From the NCBI GenBank assembly GCA_002730795.1, contig PCAX01000002.1:1-19696 (forward strand): a DNA stretch of 19,696 bases, given 5' to 3'. Origin of the DNA: Chloroflexota bacterium (GTDB taxonomy: Bacteria; Chloroflexota; Dehalococcoidia; Lucifugimonadales; Lucifugimonadaceae). Below the pieces are notes generated by a model. That model had not been told where the DNA came from. It worked only from the letters and a program-made list of their open reading frames with translations, and ran no database searches. Of this stretch, positions 7,508-16,340 are shown piece after piece. A program made the translations under genes and the position numbers. How positions within the stretch are numbered: position 1 is the first letter of the stretch; every line of letters begins with the position of its first letter.

Positions 7508-10500
7508 CTAATCGTCTTTTGTTTCATCGTTTTTCGGTTCAAAAAAAGCGTCAGCCAATTTTTCAATAGAAGATTCTTCGTTACTGTCGTTTTTCATCGA
7601 CATGGCAGCTTTTTCTACCTCAATTGAGGAAATGCTAATTTCATCTGTTTCTCCACCGGTCGAATATTTATCCATTTCGGAGGGGTCGTTGCCGGCCATC
7701 ATTGCTATCGCCTCGTCAAATGTTTTAGGACCTTGTGTGATTCCAGTTAAATTACCTTCTGATATATCAGTTATACCCAGTTTAGCTCTACCACTTTCGG
7801 ATTGATCCAACCTAGCAGGAATTAACCTGCCTATAATTACATTTTCTTTTAATCCATTTAGGTTGTCTATGGATCCATTGACTGCTGCTTCGGTCAAAAC
7901 CCTAGCAGTTTCTTGAAATGAGGCAGCAGATAAGAAAGAGTCTGTGTTCAAAGAAGCTCTCGTTACTCCTAGCAACACCGGGCTGCCGGTGGCAGGCTCC
8001 TGATCATTATCGATTAGCCTTTTATTTTCAACCTCAAAGACATTTTTATCGATCAATTCACCAGGTATTAAATCAGACGCTCCAATATTATCGACACGTA
8101 CCTTTTTAAGCATCTGTCTGACTATCAGTTCAATGTGTTTGTCGTGAAGTTTTACACCCTGTGACCGATAAACGGCTTGTACTTCGTCGACTATGTAACG
8201 TTGAAGAGATGCAGCACCCTTAATTCGCAAAATATCATGAGGGTTCATTGATCCACTACTTATGGCTTGTCCTGATTCCACATTGTCACCATCCCCAACA
8301 AGTAATTCTGCAGCGGCGGGTATAACATATTGCCTTTCATTTACTTCGTCCCACTTAATAGTTACTACACCTTTTGATACAGTAGCCTCACCAGGTACAG
8401 GAGAGAATAACTCTGGTGGTAGCTGGTCGTTATCACCCAACTTTAATTTGGAGTTTCGTAATGTTTTTTTAACTCCGATTATTGGGTCACCTGCATTGAC
8501 CCAGTCTCCGGTTTTTACGAGCTGTTTGTGAGTTCCGGGAATCTCAACAGAGTGAGTTTGGTTTTCGTATGAAATTATTTTAACTATACGTTCTTCTGGA
8601 GATTGTTGAAGTTTTACCGTACCACTGATATCTGAAATGACGGCGCAACCCTTTGGAATTCTAGCTTCAAAAATTTCCACAACACGTGGTAATCCCGAAG
8701 TGATATCTTGCCCAGCGACTCCTCCTGTATGGAAGGTTCTCATAGTTAGCTGTGTGCCGGGCTCCCCAATTGATTGGGCAGCCATTATACCTACAGCTTC
8801 GCCTATTAAGACCTCTTCACCTGTTGCTAATGATGCGCCATAGCTTTTTTTTGAAATACCACGGAGATGTGAACTACTTAATGGGGATAGAACGTAGCAT
8901 TTTTTCACACCAGCGTCTTGGATGTTTTTTGCTATTTCCGCTGTTATCAAAGTATTTCGGTCCGCCAATACTTCACCTGTTTCAGGATGTACTATGGTTT
9001 CTGCTGGGTATCTAGTGTGGATCCTCTCTGAAATTCTAGCTTGAATGCTATTTTCATCCGAATCTTCTATCAAAAATCCTTGAGAGTTAAGGTCATCTTC
9101 GGAATTAATAATTACGTCTTGTGCAACATCGGCCAATCTTCTTGTTAGATATCCTGAATCAGCCGTCCGTAAAGCCGTATCAGCTAACCCCTTTCTTGCA
9201 CCATGGGTTGAAATAAAATATTCCAAAACAGAAAGCCCCTCGGCAAAACTTGACCTTATCGGCATTTCTATAATACGGCCCTTTGGATCAGACATAAGTC
9301 CGCGCATTCCAGCCATTTGTTTGATCTGTGCTAAATTTCCTTTGGCACCAGATTCTGCCATTGTGTGAATACCTTGATAATTTGGCAGATTATCATTAAC
9401 TGCGTTTGTCATTTTGTCGGAAACATCGGTCCAAATATCAATTGAAGCAACGTATCTTTCATTGTCCGTTATGAGACCTGCTTGATATTGATTGTCTAGA
9501 CCTCTAATTTTTTGGTCAGCGTTTGATAATAAAGATTGTTTACTTGAAGGTACAACAATATCTCTCATGGCTATAGTTGTTCCGGATTGAGTGGCATATT
9601 GAAATCCGAGATCTTTCATTTTATCGAGAACTTCAGCAGTGACTTCATTTCCAAATCTTTGAAAAATGTTGGCAACTATTTCTTCAATCTCGGCTCTGTT
9701 AAAATCGATGTTTAAAAAATCCAATCCCGATAGTGCATTATTGAATATAATTCTGCCAACCGTTGTCTCAATCCATTTCTTTTCTATTAGGACTTTAATC
9801 TTTTCTTTAAGCCGAATGTTCTTTGTGTCAAGTGATAAAAGAGCGTCATCCGTACTCCCAAATGTTCTCATTGTCTCTAGGCTCTGTGTTTTTCCTTCTG
9901 TAACACTCTCAAAGGTAGTAAGGTAGTAAATCCCCAGTACCATATCCAAAGTAGGGGAAACTATGGGGTAACCGGAACTAGGCGCTAACATATTATTTGT
10001 TGACATCATCAATCGATTAGCTTCAACGATTGCTTCTCTAGAAAGTGGCACATGAACTGCCATTTGGTCTCCATCAAAGTCAGCATTAAATGCCGTACAC
10101 ACAAGTGGGTGAAGTTGTATCGCTGATCCATCAACAAGAGTTGGATTAAATGCTTGGATTCCTAGTCTATGTAGGGTCGGAGCTCTATTTAGTAAAACGG
10201 GATGATCTTTTATAACCTCTTCCAATATATCCTGAACTTCAGGGCTCCCACCTTCCGTCATTTTTTTAGCACTTTTAATATTCAGTGCATAGCCTCTCAT
10301 TATCAGGGAATTCATTACAAAAGGTTTGAATAATTCTAAAGCCATCTTTCTTGGCAGGCCACATTGGTTTAACTTTAGCGTTGGACCTGAAATAATGACG
10401 GACCTCCCAGAATAATCAACGCGTTTGCCCAGAAGATTTTGACGAAATCTTCCTTGTTTCCCTCTTAGTAAATCCGTTAATGATTTTAATTTATGGTTGT

Positions 10501-11659
10501 GGCTACCAGAAATAGCTCGCCCTCTCCGACCGTTGTCAATTAGGGCATCTACTGATTCTTGTAACATCCGTTTTTCATTACGTATTATAATGTTAGGCGC
10601 TTGTAGTTCGATTAAGTGTTTTAATCGATTGTTACGGTTAATTACCCTGCGGTACAAATCGTTTAGGTCGCTCGTCGCGAATCTGCCACCGTCAAGTTGA
10701 ACCATAGGATGTAAATCGGGTGGTAAGACAGGAAGAACGTTTAATATCATCCATTCCGGTTTACTACCCCCTTTTCTGAAGGATTCGACTACTCTGAGCC
10801 GTTTTATTGCACGCAGTCTTCGTTGGCCGGAAGCATCTCTTATAGTATTTCTCAGGTTAACGCTTAGATCGTCTAAATTAATTTTTTCTAAAAGCGATTG
10901 AATTGCTTCCGCTCCCATTTGTGCAATAAATACTCCGTTGGCTCTATCAGATAACTCTCTGAACATTGTTTCAGTTAACAAATCCATGGGTTGAATAGAT
11001 TGAATTTCATTTATTCTGTCATCTGTTTCCAAGTCAATTTCTTGTTTCAGAGAATCAAAAGTTTTGTTTGTATTGTCGTTATCAGAATTTTCGGGAGGAT
11101 TTACGTTTTCATCTAAAGGACTCTCATTTGGATTTGAATCAGATCCGTCTTTAACGCCTAACTCTTCACTAATCCTTGTTAATTCTGAATTCCTGTACCC
11201 CTCTAGCGCGTTTATCGCTTCTTCTTTAACAGTTTCATTTATCGAAGTGATTACATACTGTGAAAAATATATAATTCGTTCGAGATTTTTTGGGGAAATA
11301 TCTAGCAATAGACCTATTCGTGATGGAGTGCCTTTAGCAAACCAAATATGTGAAACAGGGGCTGCTAATTTAATATGTCCCATCCGTTCTCTTCTCACTT
11401 TAGAACGAGTTACTTCAACACCGCACCGATCACATATTACGCCTCTATAACGTATTTTCTTGTATTTTCCACAATAACATTCCCAATCTTTAGTTGGACC
11501 GAAAATTTTTTCACAAAAAAGACCGTCTTTTTCAGGACGCAGAGTTCTATAATTTATTGTTTCTGGTTTGGTTACCTCACCATTTGACCAAGCACGCATC
11601 TGTTCTGGGGATGCGAGGGATATCCGTATAGCGTTGAAATCAGAACCTGGTTGTACCAT
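7508..11659 (-). CDS. rpoC: DNA-directed RNA polymerase subunit beta'
   Basis: Beta' is the largest catalytic subunit of RNA polymerase (1383 residues). Zinc site 1 is intact: C61, C63, C76, C79. A low-complexity acidic/Asn-rich insert covers about 170-200. The lid/rudder region and GKQGRFRQNLLGKRVDYSGRS (400-419) are canonical. The catalytic motif NADFDGDQM (525-533) supplies D527, D529 and D531. The trigger-loop region IGEPGTQLTMRTFHTGG is conserved and carries no proteobacterial-type large insertion. The second zinc site is abolished: the positions matching E. coli Cys814/888/895/898 are D856, S929, S936 and S939. The last about 30 residues are charged and variable. ATG at 11657-11659 with a good AGGAG upstream. 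It follows rpoB by 72 bases. Confidence 0.98.
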   Translation of the reverse strand: MVQPGSDFNAIRISLASPEQMRAWSNGEVTKPETINYRTLRPEKDGLFCEKIFGPTKDWECYCGKYKKIRYRGVICDRCGVEVTRSKVRRERMGHIKLAAPVSHIWFAKGTPSRIGLLLDISPKNLERIIYFSQYVITSINETVKEEAINALEGYRNSELTRISEELGVKDGSDSNPNESPLDENVNPPENSDNDNTNKTFDSLKQEIDLETDDRINEIQSIQPMDLLTETMFRELSDRANGVFIAQMGAEAIQSLLEKINLDDLSVNLRNTIRDASGQRRLRAIKRLRVVESFRKGGSKPEWMILNVLPVLPPDLHPMVQLDGGRFATSDLNDLYRRVINRNNRLKHLIELQAPNIIIRNEKRMLQESVDALIDNGRRGRAISGSHNHKLKSLTDLLRGKQGRFRQNLLGKRVDYSGRSVIISGPTLKLNQCGLPRKMALELFKPFVMNSLIMRGYALNIKSAKKMTEGGSPEVQDILEEVIKDHPVLLNRAPTLHRLGIQAFNPTLVDGSAIQLHPLVCTAFNADFDGDQMAVHVPLSREAIVEANRLMMSTNNMLAPSSGYPIVSPTLDMVLGIYYLTTFESVTEGKTQSLETMRTFGSTDDALLSLDTKNIRLKEKIKVLIEKKWIETTVGRIIFNNALSGLDFLNIDFNRAEIEEIVANIFQRFGNEVTAEVLDKMKDLGFQYATQSGTTIAMRDIVVPSSKQSLLSNADQKIRGLDNQYQAGLITDNERYVASIDIWTDVSDKMTNAVNDNLPNYQGIHTMAESGAKGNLAQIKQMAGMRGLMSDPKGRIIEMPIRSSFAEGLSVLEYFISTHGARKGLADTALRTADSGYLTRRLADVAQDVIINSEDDLNSQGFLIEDSDENSIQARISERIHTRYPAETIVHPETGEVLADRNTLITAEIAKNIQDAGVKKCYVLSPLSSSHLRGISKKSYGASLATGEEVLIGEAVGIMAAQSIGEPGTQLTMRTFHTGGVAGQDITSGLPRVVEIFEARIPKGCAVISDISGTVKLQQSPEERIVKIISYENQTHSVEIPGTHKQLVKTGDWVNAGDPIIGVKKTLRNSKLKLGDNDQLPPELFSPVPGEATVSKGVVTIKWDEVNERQYVIPAAAELLVGDGDNVESGQAISSGSMNPHDILRIKGAASLQRYIVDEVQAVYRSQGVKLHDKHIELIVRQMLKKVRVDNIGASDLIPGELIDKNVFEVENKRLIDNDQEPATGSPVLLGVTRASLNTDSFLSAASFQETARVLTEAAVNGSIDNLNGLKENVIIGRLIPARLDQSESGRAKLGITDISEGNLTGITQGPKTFDEAIAMMAGNDPSEMDKYSTGGETDEISISSIEVEKAAMSMKNDSNEESSIEKLADAFFEPKNDETKDD

Positions 11660-11670
11660 TGATAAAAATT

Positions 11671-11675
11671 CTCCT
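11671..11675 (-). promoter_or_regulatory. Shine-Dalgarno sequence of rpoC
   Basis: AGGAG on the minus strand, 11 bases before the rpoC ATG. It supports the chosen start. Strong Shine-Dalgarno sequences are rare in this window; apart from rpoC and rpoB most genes lack one. Confidence 0.8.
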
Positions 11676-11731
11676 ATTTGGGGTTTAAGTTTTAGTGAAT
11701 AAAAATCCCATTATTAGCATTGATAAATTTT

Positions 11732-14700
11732 CTAATCTTCATCTAATCCAAAAACATCAGATTCGTCAGATATATCATCTTCTGAATCTTCGTTGTCATC
11801 TTCTGTCTCTGTGGTTTCAGATTCATCTAAATCATCATCAACCAGATCAGCTGGTAGTGCTTCAAAATCCAATAAATTAAAGTCGTTATCCGAAATTTCA
11901 TTCCAACTCAGGCCCATATTTACCACCGCATCATCCTGTTGTGGGGTTTCAGATTTGGAGAAATCACCACTCATTAATTCCATAGAAAGCCCCAGCCCTT
12001 GAATCTCTTTCATTAAAACATGAAAAGATTCCGGAACTCCGGGTTGTATTACTGGTTCACCTTTAACGATAGATTCATAAGTTTTTACTCGACCCACCGT
12101 ATCGTCGGACTTAATAGTCAAGATTTCTTGCAACGTGTGCGCTGCGGAATAGGCCTCTAGTGCCCAAACTTCCATTTCCCCAAAACGTTGCCCACCAAAT
12201 TGAGCCTTTCCGCCTAATGGCTGTTGGGTTATTAGTGAGTATGGACCGGTTGACCTAGCATGAATTTTATCCTCAACTAAATGAATTAATTTCAGCATAT
12301 AAACGTTACCTACAGTGACAGGTTGATCATATTCTTCGCCTGTTCTTCCATCAAAGACCTTCTGTTTCCCAAATATTGGAGCAGACAATTTTTTATCTCT
12401 GGCGAGTTTTAATGCAGCTTGCATTAGATCAGATGGCTTCAACTGTTTGGTTTCGATATTTGCGTATTCCTTCAACCAAATTTTTAAACAAGTATCTCGA
12501 GCTACTCCTCTATTAGTTTGTGCATCGCTCCAAATTTTAGCTATATCGTAATTACGATCAGTGAGCCAAGATTTAACTTTCTCCCAGTCAATCTCGACGG
12601 AATTTATCGTCTTTTTGTCTCGGGCATGGGATTCTTGCACAATCCAAGCACGGGCCATTTGATCTTCTATGGCTCCGTCTTTTGGATTATTAAATACCGG
12701 CAATCTAGAATGAAACCCAAGAGTTTCGGCAGCCCAACCCAGGTGAGTCTCAAGTAATTGCCCCAAATTCATTCGGCTGGGTACCCCAATGGGGTTTAGA
12801 ATGATATCCAAAGGAGTGCCATCTTCAGTAAAAGGCATATCCTCGCGGGGGAGAATTTTCGCTACTACACCCTTATTCCCATGTCTCCCGGCCATTTTGT
12901 CCCCTTGTGCTATTTTTCGTGTATGGGCAATCCAAACCCTAACTATTTTTAACACACCCGGAGGTAAGTCATCTCCATTTTCTTTTGTGAGGATTCTTGT
13001 CTCGATGACTTTGCCGTGATCACCGTGGGGAACTCGTAAACTTGAGTCTTTTACGTCCCGTGCTTTTTCGCCAAAAATAGCTCGCAGTAATTTTTCTTCT
13101 GCACTTAGCTCAGTTTCACCTTTTGGTGTCACCTTTCCGACTAAAATATCGCCTGCTTTAACCCATGCTCCAACTCGAACAATTCCATCTTCATCCAAGT
13201 CTGCTAGGTTCTCCTCCCCAACATTAGGTATATCTCTGGTTATTTCTTCCGAACCTAGCTTAGTATCTCTTGCTTCTAAATCCTGTTTTTCAATATGTAT
13301 TGAAGTAAACCGATCATTTTTCACTAAATCTTGATTCAATATTATGGCATCTTCATAATTGTAACCATCGAAGCTCATAAATCCGACCCGCAGATTTTGA
13401 CCCAACGCTAATTCTCCTTCATCTGTCGAAGAACTATCTGCTATTGGTTGTCCTTGTTTTACTACAGTTCCTTTATCTACTAATGGTCTTTGATTAATAC
13501 AGGTCGTTTGATTTGATCTCAAAAACTTATTAAGGGGGTAAACTGTTGATTTACCGTTTTCATATGTTACAGTCATGCTATCCCCAGTTAATTCCGAAAT
13601 AATCCCATCTCCCTCGGCTATCAAAACCTGACCAGAATCTCTGGCTACTCGGTACTCCATCCCAGTTCCTATTAACGGCGCCTCAGGTTGGATTAGTGGA
13701 ACAGCTTGTCTCTGCATGTTTGAACCCATCAGAGCTCTATTTGCGTCATCGTGTTCAAGGAATGGAATTAGAGCTGTAGAAACAGATACTATTTGCATGG
13801 GTGAAACGTCCATAAACTCCACTTGGTCGGGTGGAACATGAAAATAAGACTCACCTCCGAAACGAACTTCCACCAATTCTCCGGTCATTTGACCTTTTGA
13901 ATCTATGTTAGTTGTTGCCTGTCCAATGTGATATTTTTCTTCTTCATCCGCAGAAAAATTAACGATATCGTCAGGGTTTGAAGTAACGTAAGGTGTGATA
14001 TGGACTACGGTAGGCTCTAGAGAATTGATCAAATCCGCCACTTTCATATTGATTGATTTACCCTTACGTGCAACTATTTTTCCATTTGAATCTTTTATAT
14101 CTTCAGTTGGAATTCTACCTTGAATATCTGGGTCATCACTTGCTATTTCAGATTTAACTTTTCTATAGGGAGTTTCTATGAACCCAAATTCGTTAATTCT
14201 GGCATAAGTTGATAGGGACCCTAATAAACCAATGTTTGGTCCTTCAGGGGTTTCTATTGGGCAAATTCTTCCATAATGAGAGTGATGAACATCCCTTACG
14301 TCAAACCCAGCTCTTTCTCTTGATAATCCACCGGGACCAAGAGCAGATAGTCTCCGTTTGTGAGTTAACTCAGAAAGTGGGTTAGTCTGATCCATAAACT
14401 GAGATAGTTGAGAACCGCCGAAGAACTCTCTGATTGCAGCAACGATAGGCCTAATATTAATGAGTGCAGCTGGAGTTGTTACCATTGGATCTAGTTGTGT
14501 TGACATTCTTTCTTTTATAACTCGCTCCATACGCATAAGACCCGTTCGTATTTGAGTTTGAATCAACTCTCCCACTGCTCTAACTCGACGATTTCCTAAA
14601 TGATCTATATCGTCTACTTTTGCCTGTCCGTTATTGATCATTATCATTCGACGAATTAGTTCAACAAAATCTTGGTTAGAAAGAATTTGGCTTTCTTTCC

Positions 14701-15646
14701 TTGCCTCTAGTATTCTGTTTAATCGGTGGCGTCCAACTTTACCTAAATCATAACGTCGTTCGTCAAAAAACAAGTCTCCTAGTAATTTTGAAGCATTTTC
14801 GATACTAGGCGGTTCTCCGGGACGTTGACGTCTATAAAATTCTATTAATGCAGTTTCCCTCTGGGTGACTTTTTGTTTAGTATCTGCGTCTAACTGAGAC
14901 GAATCGGACGTGGAATCTTTAGACAGGGTGGTACTTATAAAGCTGTGGTCAGGGTTATTATCAATATCTTTGAACAGGCTGGCGATTTGACTGTCACTTA
15001 TTTCAGACGACTTTATGTTTTTGTCGTTCTTCCAATCTAAGGCACGTAACAACATCGTAACAGGAGCTTTTCTTTTTCTATCAATTTTTACGTATAAAAC
15101 ATCTCTGGGGCTAGTTTCGAACTCGATCCAAGCACCCCGGTTTGGAATGAGTTTTCCATTACACAGCGTTCTACCTGTATTAGGGTCTATTTGGGTTGTA
15201 AAATACGCTCCAGGGGATCTTACCAGTTGTGATATAACTACTCTTTCGGCTCCATTTATTATGAATGTTCCAGTAGAAGTCATAAGAGGCATGTCACCAA
15301 AAAATAAGGTTTGTTCCTTTACCTCTCCGGTTTCCTTGATTGTAAGTTGAACAGTTATATAAAGTGGGGCCGAATATGTGATTTCCTGTTTTCTACATTG
15401 TCTTTCACTTAAGAGAGGTTTTTTTATTTCATGTTTGATGAATTTCAGTTCGAATCTACCACCCGAAAAGTCTTCTATCGGCGAAATTTCTTCTAATAAT
15501 TCTTTAATACCTTCGCTCTTAAACCAATCAAAAGAATTGTGTAGTACTTGAACAAGATCTGGCACTTCGATGTTTTTATTAGTAGTACCAAACGTTTTAA
15601 AGTCTTTTCGAATGTGTTCACGAGGATCCTGCCTGACTATAACCAT
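11732..15646 (-). CDS. rpoB: DNA-directed RNA polymerase subunit beta
   Basis: Beta forms the other half of the RNA polymerase active cleft (1304 residues). The N-terminal lobe shows TGTFIINGAERVVISQLVRS (125-144). The rifampicin-binding region reads GSQLSQFMDQTNPLSELTHK from residue 411; the positions equivalent to E. coli D516, H526 and S531 are D419, H429 and S434, the drug-sensitive residues. KIAQGDKMAGRHGNKGVVAK and the C-terminal GGKAQFGGQRFGEMEVWALE are canonical. The final 35 residues (1270-1304) are an acidic tail with 21 Asp/Glu. ATG at 15644-15646 with AGGAG upstream. The gene is followed by rpoC and preceded by a divergent glutaredoxin gene; the ribosomal genes rplJ and rplL, which often precede rpoB, are absent. 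Confidence 0.98.
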   Translation of the reverse strand: MVIVRQDPREHIRKDFKTFGTTNKNIEVPDLVQVLHNSFDWFKSEGIKELLEEISPIEDFSGGRFELKFIKHEIKKPLLSERQCRKQEITYSAPLYITVQLTIKETGEVKEQTLFFGDMPLMTSTGTFIINGAERVVISQLVRSPGAYFTTQIDPNTGRTLCNGKLIPNRGAWIEFETSPRDVLYVKIDRKRKAPVTMLLRALDWKNDKNIKSSEISDSQIASLFKDIDNNPDHSFISTTLSKDSTSDSSQLDADTKQKVTQRETALIEFYRRQRPGEPPSIENASKLLGDLFFDERRYDLGKVGRHRLNRILEARKESQILSNQDFVELIRRMIMINNGQAKVDDIDHLGNRRVRAVGELIQTQIRTGLMRMERVIKERMSTQLDPMVTTPAALINIRPIVAAIREFFGGSQLSQFMDQTNPLSELTHKRRLSALGPGGLSRERAGFDVRDVHHSHYGRICPIETPEGPNIGLLGSLSTYARINEFGFIETPYRKVKSEIASDDPDIQGRIPTEDIKDSNGKIVARKGKSINMKVADLINSLEPTVVHITPYVTSNPDDIVNFSADEEEKYHIGQATTNIDSKGQMTGELVEVRFGGESYFHVPPDQVEFMDVSPMQIVSVSTALIPFLEHDDANRALMGSNMQRQAVPLIQPEAPLIGTGMEYRVARDSGQVLIAEGDGIISELTGDSMTVTYENGKSTVYPLNKFLRSNQTTCINQRPLVDKGTVVKQGQPIADSSSTDEGELALGQNLRVGFMSFDGYNYEDAIILNQDLVKNDRFTSIHIEKQDLEARDTKLGSEEITRDIPNVGEENLADLDEDGIVRVGAWVKAGDILVGKVTPKGETELSAEEKLLRAIFGEKARDVKDSSLRVPHGDHGKVIETRILTKENGDDLPPGVLKIVRVWIAHTRKIAQGDKMAGRHGNKGVVAKILPREDMPFTEDGTPLDIILNPIGVPSRMNLGQLLETHLGWAAETLGFHSRLPVFNNPKDGAIEDQMARAWIVQESHARDKKTINSVEIDWEKVKSWLTDRNYDIAKIWSDAQTNRGVARDTCLKIWLKEYANIETKQLKPSDLMQAALKLARDKKLSAPIFGKQKVFDGRTGEEYDQPVTVGNVYMLKLIHLVEDKIHARSTGPYSLITQQPLGGKAQFGGQRFGEMEVWALEAYSAAHTLQEILTIKSDDTVGRVKTYESIVKGEPVIQPGVPESFHVLMKEIQGLGLSMELMSGDFSKSETPQQDDAVVNMGLSWNEISDNDFNLLDFEALPADLVDDDLDESETTETEDDNEDSEDDISDESDVFGLDED

Positions 15647-15654
15647 ATTTTTAA

Positions 15655-15659
15655 CTCCT
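15655..15659 (-). promoter_or_regulatory. Shine-Dalgarno sequence of rpoB
   Basis: AGGAG on the minus strand, eight bases before the ATG. It supports the start at 15646 and matches the same sequence in front of rpoC. Confidence 0.8.
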
Positions 15660-15889
15660 GCTTTGAATTAATCAATTTACGTAAACCTTGGTACTGGCAG
15701 CCGATCATTTAAGTAATCCCAGCCTAAAAACAGTTACCATCGAATTATTTAACGAATCAGAACACAACCGTAGGGTATCTACATGGCGGGATCTATCGGT
15801 TTTGTCGACAGCGACTGTGTGATTATTCAAATATCTACTAGGCTTATAATAGTTGGGAAGTAGGGCTAATTCGCGTAAAAAAGCTTTCT

Positions 15890-15919
15890 TTGACAATCTT
15901 CCATTTTATATACTATATA
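15890..15919 (+). promoter_or_regulatory. Probable sigma70-type promoter for the glutaredoxin gene
   Basis: On the plus strand TTGACA (15890-15895) is followed by an 18-base spacer and TATATA (15914-15919). Transcription would start near 15926, about 115 bases before the glutaredoxin ATG. The element overlaps the minus-strand rpoB promoter almost completely. Confidence 0.5.
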
Positions 15920-15932
15920 TAAAACTTGTCAA
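15905..15932 (-). promoter_or_regulatory. Probable sigma70-type promoter for rpoBC
   Basis: On the minus strand TTGACA (15932-15927) is followed, after 16 bases, by TATAAA (15910-15905). The -35 box is a perfect consensus match and the -10 box matches five of six. Transcription would start near 15898, giving a leader of about 250 bases before rpoB. Confidence 0.65.
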
Positions 15933-16042
15933 ATAAGATGCACTATAAATGACTATGAAATCGCCGTAAAATAAATCAGGTGATTTTGTATTTCTTCATT
16001 AAAAAGGGAATATTAATAAAAATTTATGAGGATTTTTAGGTT

Positions 16043-16279
16043 ATGTCACTAGGTAAAAACATCGTTTATAGTCACCCTACGTGTGGCTATTGTGATTTAC
16101 TGAAAGAAGATTTACTACAAAATAATATTGAATTCACGGAAATTGATATGTCAAAAAATCCTGACAAATGGTCAGAAGTTGAAAAACTAACTGGTGGGGA
16201 TCGAATTACCCCCGTAATGCTTACCTCCGAGGGTAGGGTTGAGGTTGGGTACAAAGGTATTGGTTGTAATTATAGTTAA
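16043..16279 (+). CDS. Small glutaredoxin-like protein
   Basis: This 78-residue protein has the thioredoxin-fold core of a glutaredoxin. Strand 1 leads into HPTCGYC with the redox pair C14/C17. A helix and FTEIDMSKNPDKW follow, and the cis-proline is at P57 in RITPVML. It ends VGYKGIGCNYS, with a third cysteine at C75. Glutaredoxins reduce disulfides or glutathione mixed disulfides; the CGYC motif and small size also resemble NrdH-like redoxins or other compact Grx-like proteins, so the reductant (glutathione, thioredoxin reductase or other thiol) cannot be told. No ribonucleotide reductase gene is next to it. The ATG has GAGGA about 13 bases upstream. It is divergent from rpoB and 61 bases ahead of tRNA-Asp on the same strand. 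Confidence 0.85.
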   Translation: MSLGKNIVYSHPTCGYCDLLKEDLLQNNIEFTEIDMSKNPDKWSEVEKLTGGDRITPVMLTSEGRVEVGYKGIGCNYS

Positions 16280-16340
16280 AACTAATTGACTACTTGACTG
16301 AGTCTCGAGACAATTTGTAGGTGACGGTTATATTTTTGAT

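Larger units (their letters stand above)
15889..15933. repeat. Inverted repeat TTTGACAA/TTGTCAAA enclosing an AT-rich core
   Basis: The arms (15889-15896 and 15926-15933) are perfect reverse complements, separated by 29 bases that contain TATA-rich sequence. Each arm includes the -35 element of one of the two facing promoters. The symmetry may come simply from two consensus -35 boxes, or may also form a protein-binding site. Confidence 0.6.
15647..16042. other. Divergent intergenic region between rpoB and the glutaredoxin gene
   Basis: This 396-base stretch holds no gene I can recognise. It contains the overlapping promoter pair at 15889-15933. From the minus-strand promoter it yields an rpoB leader of about 250 bases, and from the plus-strand promoter a leader of about 115 bases for the glutaredoxin gene. 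The rpoB leader has short complementary segments, such as GTAG/CTAC around 15769-15781 and the self-complementary TGTCGACA at 15803-15810, but no riboswitch or ribosomal-protein-binding fold I can name. A 63-codon TTG-initiated reading frame (15705-15896) crosses it; I do not believe it is a gene. Confidence 0.6.

Noticed and set aside
8637..9926. Several plus-strand reading frames of 68-87 codons opposite rpoC
   Set aside because: They lie entirely antisense to strongly conserved RpoC codons and show no protein-like features of their own.
15705..15896. A 63-codon reading frame with TTG start on the minus strand in front of rpoB
   Set aside because: It starts at the predicted transcription start, has no ribosome-binding site, resembles no family I know, and its composition looks like non-coding sequence.
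16283..16340. Promoter for tRNA-Asp (TTGACT and TATATT)
   Set aside because: The two boxes are about 28 bases apart, too far for a sigma70 promoter, and at the right distance only a GAGACA-like -35 is present.
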